This document shows positions 35,677 to 45,800 of a stretch of DNA of 64,000 nt, one piece after another (position 1 is the stretch's first letter; every line of letters starts with the position of its first letter). Source of the DNA: Alishewanella jeotgali KCTC 22429 (GTDB lineage Bacteria > Pseudomonadota > Gammaproteobacteria > Enterobacterales > Alteromonadaceae); contig NZ_AHTH01000020.1 in the NCBI RefSeq assembly GCF_000245735.1, positions 1-64,000 of the forward strand. Direction: 5' to 3'. Below the pieces are notes generated by a model. That model searched no databases, had not been told where the DNA came from, and was given only the letters and a program-made list of their open reading frames with translations. The position numbers were made by a program, and so were the translations under genes.

Positions 35677-37515
35677 CTAATCTGCGGCAAAGACGCGCTG
35701 GCGCGCCGCCTGTAGTTTTAAAGCAGGCTGGTCAGCTTTATGTAGCAGGCAGTTGCCCAGCACCAGTACATCCATATCGGTAGCAAAGAAGCCCTGCAAG
35801 GCATCAGCCGGGCTGCAGACCGGCGGCTCACCCCGGACATTAAACGAAGTATTAATCAGCACTGAGGTGCCGGTCTGAGCTTTAAAGTATTGCAACAGCT
35901 GATAAAAACGCGAGTTAGTATCGGCACTGACCGTCTGCACTCTGGCACTGTAATCAATATGCGTAATGGCCGGCAGACTGGAGCGCTGCTGTGCCAGCCG
36001 GGCTAAACCGCTTAACCCCGGCGCCACCTCAAGTTGTAATTCAGCGGCCAACCTGGCTACTAACAACATATAGGGGCTGGGGCAGTTAAGTTGAAAATAC
36101 TGCTGCAAATCCTCGGCCAGCACCGCCGGTGCAAAAGGGCGAAAAGATTCGCGCTGTTTAATTTTCAGGTTCAGGATACTTTGCATCACCGGGCTGCGCG
36201 CATCACCAAGAATGGAGCGATTCCCCAATGCCCGCGGTCCAAATTCCATCCGCCCTTGAAACCACCCGACCACCTTACCCGCCGCTAGTAACCGTGCCAC
36301 TTCCGGATACAGCTGCGGCTCGCTCAAGTACTGATAGGGTGCCTGCTCTGCCTGTAACAGCGCCTGGATTTCGCTGTCGCTATAGGCTGGCCCCAGATAG
36401 CTCCCCTGCATCTGGTCCTGCTGCTCATCGCTGTGCCGTGGCTGCTGAAAATACTGATACCAGGCTAGTAAGGCCGCGCCCAGGGCACCACCGGCATCGC
36501 CGGCAGCCGGTTGGATCCAAAGCTCCTGAAAAGGCCCCTCGCGCAATAAGCGACCATTGGCGACACAATTTAAGGCGACACCACCCGCCAGACAAAGCTT
36601 GCTGGCGCCGGTCAGTTGTTGGGCATAACGGGCAATTTTCAGTACGACCTCTTCGGTCACTTGCTGAATGGAAGCGGCTAAGTCGAGATAGAGCTGGCCG
36701 GGTTCGGCGTCTGCTGTTAACGGTGGTGCGCCAAACAAAGCGGCAAAACGCTGATTAATCATGCGTGAGCCAACCGGGTAAGCAAAATAGCGCATATTCA
36801 GTGCAAAGCTGCCATCCTCGCGCACGCTAATTAATTCGCGATAAATCAGCTCAACATACTTAGGCTCACCATAAGGCGCCAGCCCCATTAACTTGTATTC
36901 GCCGGAATTCACCTTAAAGCCGCAGTAATAGGTAAAGGCCGAATACAGTAAACCTAATGAATGCGGGAAATGCAGTTCCGCTAAAGGCCTTAGCTGATTA
37001 CCCTGGCCATGCCAGATAGTGGATGTCGCCCACTCGCCAACCCCATCCAGACAGATCACCGCCGCCTCCTGATAGGGGCTGGCATAAAACGCCGAGGCAG
37101 CATGCGCCTGATGGTGCTGGCTAAACAACAATTTGGGTAGTGGCGTTTTGCGATCCAGCCCGGCTAACGCCCGAAGCTCACGCCGTAATACGGTTTTTAA
37201 ATACAGTTTTTCTTTCAGCCAAACCGGCATCGCCATTAAAAACGAGCGAAAACCGCGCGGCGTATGTGCCAGATAGGTTTCCAGCAAGCGTTCAAATTTC
37301 AGTAACGGCTTGTCGTAAAACACTACGGCACTTAGCTCACTGAGATCTATCCCTGCTTCGCGCAAACAATAGCGAATGGCGTCGGCGGGGAAGCCGGCGT
37401 CATGTTTCAGGCGGCTAAAACGCTCCTGCTGCGCTGCCGCGACTATCACGCCATCGCGCAGCACACAGGCGGCACTATCATGGTAATAGCAGGAAATACC
37501 GAGGATATAACGCAT
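35677..37515 (-). CDS. Carbamoyltransferase (NodU/CmcH/SxtI family)
   Basis: A 612-residue cytoplasmic enzyme that should use carbamoyl phosphate and ATP to carbamoylate a hydroxyl group. The N-terminal Kae1-like domain starts ILGISCYYHDSAACVL and carries HHQAHAASAF and GGVALNCVANG; the C-terminal domain includes GRMEFGPRALGNRSIL and INTSFNVRGEPPVCSP. The length is normal for the family. The acceptor could be a polysaccharide, glycolipid or small molecule. It heads the SxtK/J/I-like cassette and is divergent from two SGNH genes (118-bp shared gap). The neighbours suggest surface glycan decoration, but no glycosyltransferase is nearby. Confidence 0.93.
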   Translation of the reverse strand: MRYILGISCYYHDSAACVLRDGVIVAAAQQERFSRLKHDAGFPADAIRYCLREAGIDLSELSAVVFYDKPLLKFERLLETYLAHTPRGFRSFLMAMPVWLKEKLYLKTVLRRELRALAGLDRKTPLPKLLFSQHHQAHAASAFYASPYQEAAVICLDGVGEWATSTIWHGQGNQLRPLAELHFPHSLGLLYSAFTYYCGFKVNSGEYKLMGLAPYGEPKYVELIYRELISVREDGSFALNMRYFAYPVGSRMINQRFAALFGAPPLTADAEPGQLYLDLAASIQQVTEEVVLKIARYAQQLTGASKLCLAGGVALNCVANGRLLREGPFQELWIQPAAGDAGGALGAALLAWYQYFQQPRHSDEQQDQMQGSYLGPAYSDSEIQALLQAEQAPYQYLSEPQLYPEVARLLAAGKVVGWFQGRMEFGPRALGNRSILGDARSPVMQSILNLKIKQRESFRPFAPAVLAEDLQQYFQLNCPSPYMLLVARLAAELQLEVAPGLSGLARLAQQRSSLPAITHIDYSARVQTVSADTNSRFYQLLQYFKAQTGTSVLINTSFNVRGEPPVCSPADALQGFFATDMDVLVLGNCLLHKADQPALKLQAARQRVFAAD

Positions 37516-37633
37516 AAATCCATTAACTGAAAACTTATTGCCTTAACTTAACCTGATTTTTAAAAAGCCGATAGAGCTGGTATCAGAAAACTTGCTGCTA
37601 ACAAGGGCTTAAGGTAACGTAAGCTGATGCTTT

Positions 37634-39460
37634 TTGAATCAGGTTGCAACAAAGTTGGCAACACCACAGCCCCCACGCAAAGTCTTTTATTTGATCGCGC
37701 TGCTACTACCGGTATTACTGTTACTGGTACTGGAAATGCTGTTGCGTGTCAGCCCCTGGTATCAGCGCTATCCGCTGTTTATCGCCTCTGAATCATTAAC
37801 TGGCTATCTGCAAACCAATCCGGATTTAATAAAACGTTATTTTGCCGATCCCAAGCAGGCGCCGGATCTGGCCATTGATACCCAGTATTTTCCGGCAGTG
37901 AAACCAGCCGGCCAGTTTCGCATCGTGCTGCAAGGTGGCTCCAGCGCTGCCGGTTTCCCCTATGGCCGTTTTGGCTCACCGGCGGCAATGTTACAGCAGC
38001 GGTTAAAGCGGCTGTATCCGCAGCGGGATATTCTGGTGCTTAACACCGCCCTGTCAGCGGTAAATTCCTATACGTTGCGGGATCTGAGCGCCGAAATTCT
38101 GGCGATTGAGCCGGATCTGATCCTGATTTATGCCGGCCATAATGAATATCTGGGCCTGATGGGTGTCGGCTCAGCGCTACTGGGAGACGGCCACCACCTG
38201 AGTAAGCTGCTGTATTTACAATTACGGCAACTGGCCTTATTCCAGGCCGGACAACGCTTATATAGTGCGCTTAGAACAACACCCGCGCCAGCGTTGGCGG
38301 AGCGCACCATGATGGCGCAGATTGCCGCCGAACAGCAGATCCCGCTAAATAGCTCACTGTATCAGGCCGGATTACAGCAATTTCAGGCTAATCTCAAGGC
38401 GCTGCTACACCGCTACCAGCAAGCCGGGGTACCCGTGATTTTAAGCAGTATCGCCAGTAATGAACGCCAGCCCCCCTTTAGCTCCAGCCAGCCGGCATTA
38501 ACCCTGGCGCCGGAGCCGCAGCAAGCACGCCAGCAATTACAACAAGCGTTACAACAGAACCCCGATGTTGCCAGCTGGCATTTTCAGCTGGCCGAGCTGC
38601 TGCTCGACGCCGGTGAGCAGCGCGTAGCGCTGCAACATTTTCAACTGGCGCGGGAGCATGACCTACTGCGTTTTCGGGCGCCGCTGGCGATCAATCAGCA
38701 GCTGCAACAGCTGGCCACAGACTTTAAACTGCCTTTGGCAGATGCTGAAGCACAGCTACGCCAGGCCAGCAACAATGGCATTATCGATTATCAGCTGATG
38801 CTGGAGCATCTGCATCCGAATGCCCGTGGTTATTTTCTGATTGCCGAAACCTGGTTACCACTATTGGAGCGCTATTTGGGGCCGCCGGCCGTCGCGGTTA
38901 GTCAGGCCCAGGCCTGGGCGGATATGCCACTGACTGCGGTGGATTTGCAACTGGCCGATTACAAGATCCGCCAGCTGACTGCCGATTACCCCTTTACCAC
39001 CGAGCCACAGCAGGTCAGTTTTGGCCCACGGCAAAACCCGGAGCAGCAGCTCGCCTGGCAAAGGGCGCAGGGACTCAGCTGGCTACAAAGCAACCAGCAG
39101 CTGTTGGATTACTACCAACAACAGCAACAACCCGCGAAAGCGGCGAAGGTGGCCGCCTTATTATTTGACGCCTTGCCTAACCAGCATCAGGCAGCCTATG
39201 TCGCTGGTCAGTTGTATTTTGATAGTCAGGATCTGGTACTCGCGATGTATTATCAGCAGCGCGCCGTCAATCTGGCGCCAGAAAATATATCCTATCGCCT
39301 GATGCTGGCGCGTAGTTACTATTATGCTGGTGAGCTAACCGTAGCGCTGCAGCAGGTAGAACAAATTCTGACCCTCGACCCGACTCATGCGCTGGCGTTG
39401 CGCCAACAAGCCCAATTGCGGCAGCAGTTAGCGCCAACTCAAGCCCCCGGACACCCATAA
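37634..39460 (+). CDS. Membrane-anchored SGNH hydrolase with C-terminal TPR, first copy
   Basis: A 608-residue protein, apparently with a TTG start at 37634: an in-frame TGA at 37625 rules out anything earlier, and the first ATG lies inside the membrane helix. One N-terminal helix (VFYLIALLLPVLLLLVLEML), then an SGNH/GDSL domain: Ser block QGGSSAAG near 101, Asn block YAGHNEYLG near 167, His block LEHLHPN near 391. The C-terminal ~90 residues look like TPR repeats. The active site should face the periplasm, as in polysaccharide O-acetyl transferases/esterases. Tandem paralogue of the next gene; divergent from the carbamoyltransferase. Confidence 0.82.
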   Translation: MNQVATKLATPQPPRKVFYLIALLLPVLLLLVLEMLLRVSPWYQRYPLFIASESLTGYLQTNPDLIKRYFADPKQAPDLAIDTQYFPAVKPAGQFRIVLQGGSSAAGFPYGRFGSPAAMLQQRLKRLYPQRDILVLNTALSAVNSYTLRDLSAEILAIEPDLILIYAGHNEYLGLMGVGSALLGDGHHLSKLLYLQLRQLALFQAGQRLYSALRTTPAPALAERTMMAQIAAEQQIPLNSSLYQAGLQQFQANLKALLHRYQQAGVPVILSSIASNERQPPFSSSQPALTLAPEPQQARQQLQQALQQNPDVASWHFQLAELLLDAGEQRVALQHFQLAREHDLLRFRAPLAINQQLQQLATDFKLPLADAEAQLRQASNNGIIDYQLMLEHLHPNARGYFLIAETWLPLLERYLGPPAVAVSQAQAWADMPLTAVDLQLADYKIRQLTADYPFTTEPQQVSFGPRQNPEQQLAWQRAQGLSWLQSNQQLLDYYQQQQQPAKAAKVAALLFDALPNQHQAAYVAGQLYFDSQDLVLAMYYQQRAVNLAPENISYRLMLARSYYYAGELTVALQQVEQILTLDPTHALALRQQAQLRQQLAPTQAPGHP

Positions 39461-39461
39461 C

Positions 39462-41159
39462 ATGCAACGTACCCTGTTCTGGCTTATTGCCCTCAGCTTA
39501 CCGCTACTGCTGTTTCTGTTGCTGGAAGGCGCGGTACGGCTGTTGTTTCCGGCCCAGTCTTTACCCTTGTTTAAACCCTACCCGGCAAACCCGGCCTATC
39601 TGGTAACCGAAACCCAGATCGTCAAACGCTACTTTCCAACTGGCGCTGCTGTACCAAGGGTTGAGCTGGAACCCAGCTTTGTGTTGGCACAAAAGCCAGC
39701 TAATGGTATCCGCTTAGTGGTACAGGGTGGCTCGACCGCAGCGGGTTATCCTTATGGTATGGGCGCGGCCCTGGCCGGTATGCTGGAACAACGTTTAAGG
39801 CGCACCTTTCCGGAGCGGCCGGTAGAGGTAGTCAATACCGCCTTATCGGCGGTAAACAGCTACACCCTACTGGATTTTGCCGACGAAATTATTGCGCTTA
39901 AGCCCGATGCGGTGCTGATTTACGCCGGTCATAACGAGTACCTGGGCTTGTTAGGTGTCGGCTCTAATTATCTGGCGGCACGCTCGCCGCGACTCAGCCG
40001 TTGGCTACTTAGCTTACGGCAACTGCGCAGCTTTCAATTGCTGGAACAGGGCTATCTGCAGCTGCGACCGCCAGCACAACTAAGCGGCAACAGCCGTACT
40101 TTTATGGCGCAGGTCGCGCGCGACAAAGCCATCGCTCTGGATTCGCCGACTTACCAAGCCGGGCTAACGCAATTTCAGGCCAATATGAGCCGGTTACTAG
40201 CGCGCTATCGTGCGGCGGGGATCCCGGTTTATCTCAGTACAATAGCCAGCAATCTGGCAGATCAGCCACCTTTTCAAAGCGAGCCTTTAACCGCACAACA
40301 ACAGCAACAGTTACTGCAACTTAGCCAGCTGCGCGAGCCTGCGGCACAACAAGCGCTGGCAGCAGCGCTGCAGCAAACTGCAGCCACAACCGGCCATGCC
40401 CTGCTGCACTATCAGCTTGGGCAATGGTACCGGCAGCAACAGCAATTTGCCGAGGCTAAAGTACAGTTTATTCAGGCGCGCGAGCACGATTTGCTGCGTT
40501 TTCGGGCGCCGCTGGCCATCAATGAACAGATTAAAGCTTTGGCAGAGGACTATGGTGCGGTATTAGTGGATACCGAGGCCGCCTTTGTTGCCAACTCGCC
40601 GGGCGGCTTAATTGGTCGCAACCTGATGCTGGAGCATCTGCATCCGAATGTGCAGGGTTATTTTTTATTGGCTGACAGCTTTTACCGCGCACTCTATCAG
40701 CGCAGTGCTTTTGGCGTATGGCCAGGGCCGGTACCGGCAGAGCTCGCCTGGCAAGAGCGCCCGCTCACCCCGGCCGAAGAATATGCTGGTTACTTACGTA
40801 TTCTGCAATTAACGTCCGACTATCCGTTTAAAGCCACTGCCACAGCGGTGACTTTCCCAACACCCAATGATCTTAGTCAGCAGCTGGCGCTGTTACATGT
40901 GCAGGGCAAGCTGGATTGGTTAAGTATGCAAAACCGCCTGGCCGAACATTATCATCAGCAACGTAACGGCGATATGCTGTTAAAAACTCTACTGATTATT
41001 GCCGATGCCCTGCCGCATGATGGCAAGGCCAACCTGCAGGCGGCACAAATTCTGCTGCAGGCGGGACGCAAAGCAGCAGCGAAACATTATTTGCAGCGGG
41101 CACTGCTTACCGACCCGATACCGGAGTTAGCACAACAGCTTATGCAGCAGCTAGATTGA
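39462..41159 (+). CDS. Membrane-anchored SGNH hydrolase, second copy
   Basis: A 565-residue paralogue of the preceding protein, starting one base after its stop (ATG 39462). It has the same layout: N-terminal helix (LFWLIALSLPLLLFLLLEGA), Ser block QGGSTAAG near 88, Asn block YAGHNEYLG near 153, His block LEHLHPN near 390, helical tail. NTALSAVNSYTL and FRAPLAINEQ are near identical in both copies. The copies have diverged enough to suggest separate substrates or a heteromeric pair. An acyl esterase or transferase acting on an exported glycan is inferred. Confidence 0.82.
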   Translation: MQRTLFWLIALSLPLLLFLLLEGAVRLLFPAQSLPLFKPYPANPAYLVTETQIVKRYFPTGAAVPRVELEPSFVLAQKPANGIRLVVQGGSTAAGYPYGMGAALAGMLEQRLRRTFPERPVEVVNTALSAVNSYTLLDFADEIIALKPDAVLIYAGHNEYLGLLGVGSNYLAARSPRLSRWLLSLRQLRSFQLLEQGYLQLRPPAQLSGNSRTFMAQVARDKAIALDSPTYQAGLTQFQANMSRLLARYRAAGIPVYLSTIASNLADQPPFQSEPLTAQQQQQLLQLSQLREPAAQQALAAALQQTAATTGHALLHYQLGQWYRQQQQFAEAKVQFIQAREHDLLRFRAPLAINEQIKALAEDYGAVLVDTEAAFVANSPGGLIGRNLMLEHLHPNVQGYFLLADSFYRALYQRSAFGVWPGPVPAELAWQERPLTPAEEYAGYLRILQLTSDYPFKATATAVTFPTPNDLSQQLALLHVQGKLDWLSMQNRLAEHYHQQRNGDMLLKTLLIIADALPHDGKANLQAAQILLQAGRKAAAKHYLQRALLTDPIPELAQQLMQQLD

Positions 41160-41269
41160 ACAAATTAATCAGTACCTGTTAGCGCGTCTGATTGTGCAAA
41201 GAGTAAGAGTCTGTCGTCACCACGGGTTGCCATATCTCTAATAAGATTACAAACGCGGCTAAAACGCCT

Positions 41270-41599
41270 GTGTGGAGAGCTGAACTTAAAGCATTTCCGC
41301 GCAGAGCATTATTTAGCTCGATTAGCGATTTTAATATTGGCTTCCCTAGACAGTATTGGGATGCGGAAAAGCAGAGCCGGTATAAATATTTCCGGGATTC
41401 TGATGCAATGACTAGGCGGTATTTGCAAAGCGACCCGATTGGTTTGGCTAGTGGGTTGAATACTTATGGGTGTGTTGGTGGAAACCCTATAACATTTATT
41501 GACCCATTGGGTCTGGCGCAAGTGTGGTGCAGGCCGTTGTTTGGGTTAAACTCACAACTCGGTTTGTTACGACATGACCAGCTATTTTATATAGCTTGA
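41270..41599 (+). pseudogene. RHS repeat core remnant
   Basis: An open frame with the C-terminal RHS core pattern (QYWDAEKQSRYKYFRD, then TRRYLQSDPIGLASGLNTYG and PITFIDPLGL, about 41340-41516) followed by only 28 residues before a stop. Intact RHS proteins have hundreds of residues of YD repeats before this block and a toxin tip after it; both are missing. The parent gene was a polymorphic toxin of contact-dependent competition. The next 255 bases (41600-41854) are AT-rich with no gene I can support. Confidence 0.75.
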
Positions 41600-41854
41600 A
41601 CAAATAACGTTTTTTTCAAAAAATAATATTGTTATTGGCCTGGGGGATTTCCGTCAAGATGACAGTAATCATGAGAGAAATACACTTGCCAGTCTAGACA
41701 GCTTGATGATAGCTTGCTCGAAAAGCTGAAAAAAAGCTCGAAAAAATTTGAATTTTGATAATTACAATATGACAAACAATAACTGCCTGGAACATGTGAA
41801 AAAAGTTATCCGTTTTTATAACGTGCTTGAGTTTTATGTAAGGAATCCAGGCAG

Positions 41855-42343
41855 ATGAAAAGGTTTTTGTTTTTCCTTACTTTAGTTGCATTCCTATTCA
41901 TAAGTCCTCTTCATTATTACGCTGAATACCATCTAAAGAATTTTAGCGATGGGATCTTTTTTCATTTTTTAAGAATTGCATATACACCAGAGGATTATAA
42001 CGATGATTTACTTGAAATTTTCATAAGTGATCACGATGAGATTTCAGTTCAGTTAAATCATAAATACAGAGGCTCTTATAAAATACTCATGTATGGCGAG
42101 CATGTGAAGAATAAAGAATTAGATTTTGATATAACTCTCGAATGCCAAGATTCAAAGCTGAGATTTACCCAGAGCCAGCAAAAACATACAGATTTGTTTA
42201 GGGTGAATTCTTCTAATATGATTATTGGTTGGTATGATGTTACTTCTGACATGCCCCTCGTTGCAAAGTGTTTAATTAAAGCAGAGCTAGGGGGTAGTCC
42301 TACTCCTGTGTTTTTGAAAATATTGATTGCTAATCATCTTTAA
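41855..42343 (+). CDS. Unknown exported protein in AT-rich RHS scar (candidate orphan immunity protein)
   Basis: A 162-residue protein. ATG 41855 follows AAGGAATCC. An N-terminal hydrophobic segment (FLFFLTLVAFLFISPLHYY) could be a signal peptide or anchor; the rest is a soluble mixed domain with two cysteines and no motif I recognise. It is clearly more AT-rich than flanking genes and sits between two RHS core remnants, the place where RHS immunity genes usually sit. An immunity role is inference from position only. Confidence 0.6.
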   Translation: MKRFLFFLTLVAFLFISPLHYYAEYHLKNFSDGIFFHFLRIAYTPEDYNDDLLEIFISDHDEISVQLNHKYRGSYKILMYGEHVKNKELDFDITLECQDSKLRFTQSQQKHTDLFRVNSSNMIIGWYDVTSDMPLVAKCLIKAELGGSPTPVFLKILIANHL

Positions 42344-42469
42344 ATTATAACTTTGTTGAGAAACTTTAGTCGCTAAGTGTGGGAATAAAATTAGATTAGT
42401 CCTTAGCTGATACGAGGTGACAACTAAGTAAAGCAAAAGCATGGTATGGTGTGCCATGTTGCGCATCGT

Positions 42470-42492
42470 CAACCTCGCTCCCTGCGAGGTTG
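42470..42492. repeat. Inverted repeat, 9-bp stem
   Basis: CAACCTCGC / GCGAGGTTG with a five-base loop TCCCT. It has no T-run, so it is not an obvious terminator. It lies just upstream of the second RHS remnant, in the RHS scar. Confidence 0.6.
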
Positions 42493-42516
42493 TCCCGGCC
42501 TTCTTTGTATAAACGG

Positions 42517-42618
42517 CGGGATGCAGAGAAAGCCTTCTGCTATAACTACTTATAGGATTATGATGCGACCACTGTCAGATACCTGCAGTCAGATACGATA
42601 GGGTTAGGGGTGGGTTGA
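42517..42618 (+). pseudogene. Second RHS core remnant
   Basis: Translating from 42517 gives RDAEKAFCYNYL, a stop, then DYDATTVRYLQSDTIGLGVG and a stop. It is plainly the same block as WDAEKQSRYKYFRDSDAMTRRYLQSDPIGLASG in the remnant 1.1 kb upstream, here broken by a TAG. Only about 33 codons survive. It marks a displaced or duplicated RHS C-terminus. Confidence 0.75.
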
Positions 42619-42662
42619 CTATAATTCCTCACAACTGGACATCTCATTTTTAAAATAGCTCA

Positions 42663-42764
42663 ATGCCAAATAACCCAAAGACCGTAAGCCTGTTATCGTC
42701 GACGATGCTCATTACCGGACTGATATCAGGTGCAGCACTATACTCTGCTAATTACTTTCAGTAA
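42663..42764 (+). CDS. Possible 33-residue membrane peptide
   Basis: ATG 42663 to TAA 42764 encodes MPNNPKTVSLLSS then a hydrophobic stretch (TMLITGLISGAALYSANYFQ). It ends just before a strong terminator, which supports transcription on this strand. There is no clear ribosome site and no family recognised, so the call is weak. Confidence 0.25.
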   Translation: MPNNPKTVSLLSSTMLITGLISGAALYSANYFQ

Positions 42765-42770
42765 TAAAAT

Positions 42771-42805
42771 AAAAAGCTGCAGACCAGCTGCAGCTTTTTA
42801 TTTTT
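42771..42805. terminator. Bidirectional terminator after pullulanase
   Basis: Stem GCTGCAG / CTGCAGC with loop ACCAG, an A-run before and a T-run after on both strands. It ends the minus-strand TonB receptor-pullulanase transcript (about 70 bases past the stop) and any plus-strand transcript from the RHS scar. Confidence 0.85.
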
Positions 42806-42877
42806 CGTCACTACCAGACCAAGCCTGACTGACACAAGGCACGCACCAGAGCCACTGGCTCTGATGCTCAGTAAAGC

Positions 42878-45800
42878 TTAATCTTTCTTCGTTACTGTTA
42901 ACTCCGGCTCTTCAGTATAGGTGGCATCAAGCAGGAAGTTGTATGTTGCGGTCTCGGTAAAATCCATCCGCAGGTTATCGTTACTTGGTTCGATAACCTT
43001 AGGTACACCCAGTGTAAGGGTATTGCCCGCTGCACCAGCACCGAGGTTCACCGTAGCCCAATCACTGGAGGCAACTTTAAACTCGTAGTCTCTGGCAGTG
43101 ATGTTGATATCTACGCTGTACTTATTGCCACCAATATAGTTGAATGCATTTGCCTCACCCCAACCGTTCATACCACCACGCAGGAAAATGGTGGTTGGGC
43201 CATAAGGCACATACTCAGATACGGTTAAGGTTGGAGCAGCGGCATTATTGGCATTTAACGTAAAGACATAGGTTGAACTCTTAGCGATATCAATCCGTAA
43301 GTTATCGTTACTGGTTTGGATCACCAGCGGCGTGCCAACCACTACCTGATTACCGGCGGCGCCAGCTCCCATATTAACGGTAGACCAATCACTGGAAGCA
43401 ACCTTAAATTCATAGCTACCCTGGTCAATATTGATACTGGCAGTATAGATACCGGCACCATCATAATTAAAGGCATCGGCTTCACCCCAGCCATTAAAAC
43501 CACCACGGATAAAGACATCGGTTGCGGCATAAGGCGGAATATCCGGCGCTCCCAGCGTAGCATCCGCAGCTAATCCTGGACCTTGGGCACCCATTTGCGG
43601 TTTAACAAAGACTGCAATAGTGTTAGCCGGTACGGTAAAGGTACCCTCATCCGAACCTTGCCGGAAGCTGGCACTATGCACCCGTTGATCCACTGAGGCT
43701 TGCTGGATTGGGTGTAACTCAAAGCCAGCGGCAGTTGGTACGGTATGAGACAACTCACCGGCGGTACCGTTAATGACGACCACCAGCGCATCATACAGCG
43801 GGTCCAGATCCGGCACACCAATACCGTCATCCAGGCTCATTACGATTAAGCCCTGCTGCTGATTACGGCCAATATTATGGAAGCCTAAGCGGGCAGTAAT
43901 TTCATCTGCTGTGCGTAAGCGGAACAACGGGCTACCACTGCGGATGCTTAAGAACTCTGCAAATACGGCCGCCGCAAAGCGGATATCTGAGCTGGCCGGC
44001 TTGGTTTCACGATTCAGGAATAAGCGGGCAATATTTTCCCAGCTCGCTTCGTTTTTCTCTGCCAGCGGTAAACCTACAGCCCAGTTGTTAGTCTGATAGG
44101 TGAAGTCGACAAAGTTAAACCAGTCGCCGGAATCATAGCTGTCGCGGTCCATGGATTTGGAGCGTAGGAAATCGCCACCCAATTGCAGGAACGGAATACC
44201 CTGGCTCATTAACGGGATGGCAATGGCAACATTTTGCGCCCTAACCCGCTCAGTCAGTGCCATCGACTCCGGTAACTTAGCCTGCAGGTTATCCCATAGC
44301 GTTTCATTATCATGCTTGGACACATAGTTAATAATATCCGCCGGGCTTTCCGCATAACCTGCCGCCTGACTATTCCAATTGGCACTGCTGGCCGGGCCGG
44401 TAATATCGCGGTAGTTTTTAAACACGAAGTCTTTTAAGGTACCCGCTAAGCTAATGCGCACAAAATCCTGTTGTGCCAGATTGCCATCGTTATTTACCCC
44501 GCTAAACAAGGCAGCACTGCGCACAGCTTCACGGATCCGGTCGTTAAAGGTGCCCACTTCAGTACCCGCCATATCCTGCTGCTTGGCTTGGGTAAATAAG
44601 CGGTTATTGGCAACCTCACCAAAGTTCCAGCCTTCACCATAGAAATACACATCCGGGTCAACCGCACGCACCGCCTCGCGAGCCGCCAAAATACCCTCTT
44701 TTGGATGGTGGCCCATAATATCGAAGCGGAAATCGTTAAAGCCAAAATCACGCGATAAGATCACCAAAGACTCTTTGATAAATTTATCGAACATCTTATG
44801 TTCAGTGGCGGTATTTTCACAGCAGGTTGAACGCTCGATATTACCGGTGGTTTCGCTGTAACGGTGATAATAGCCAGGAACAATTTTATCAAACACTGAA
44901 TTATCAAACAGGCCTGAGCTACTGGTATGGTTATATACCACATCCAGCGCCACCCGCAGCCCCAGCTCATTCAGAGCTTTGTTCATGGTGCGCACTTCTT
45001 TGATCCGCGCAATACCCTCTGGGTTAGAAGCGTAGCTACCTTCGACGGCAATAAAATGATGCGGGTCATAACCCCAGTTAAAGCCGTCAATGGCACGCAT
45101 AGACTGTACTAACGCCTGGGCTTTAGATTCGTATGGCAAATAACTTTGCAACACAGACTCAATAGTGGCATTGGCATTTTCTACCCCGCATACCGGCGCC
45201 TGCGCATTTAACTGACATAACCGACCGATGGTATCCGTCAGATTGACCCGGCGATTAGCATCTTCATTGATATTCGCCTGATCATTCAGCGGCAGCACGT
45301 GGAAATGGGTTAAGCCATTTTCTGCCAGCTTACGCAGATGACGTACCGGCGCAGAATCGGCCTCGGCAAAGGCCAGATATTTACCGCGGTGGGCTGCCGG
45401 CGTGCTCTGATCGCGAATACTGAAATCACGCACATGACCTTCATAGATCACGATATCGGTCGGGTTGGCTACTACCGGTACTTCACGGCTATCCCAGCCC
45501 TCAGGCTTGGTGTCATCGTCATTTAAATCAACAAACTGACTGTAACGACCATTGGTAGAGACGTTAACAGAATAGGGATCGGTAGCTTCTATGATCTCCA
45601 CCTTGCGCGTTAACGGGTGGTAGACTTCAACTTCAAAACGATAAAACTGCCGGTCCAGGGCACTGCGGGTACCGCTGTAACGCCAAACACCGGTCGCAGT
45701 ATCTGAAGTCATATTGTGCGTGGCAGTCAGCGCTTTGCTGGCATTGTACACTTTTAATTTAACCGAACGCGCGGTCGGAGCCCAGACAGCAACACTAAGG

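Noticed and set aside
36228-36758. A 176-codon plus-strand frame opposite the carbamoyltransferase gene
   Set aside because: Pro/Arg-rich composition typical of an antisense shadow; the opposite strand encodes conserved carbamoyltransferase motifs.
41159-42878. AT-rich segment as an integrated mobile element with attachment sites
   Set aside because: No integrase, no flanking direct repeats that I could find; RHS debris explains the content.
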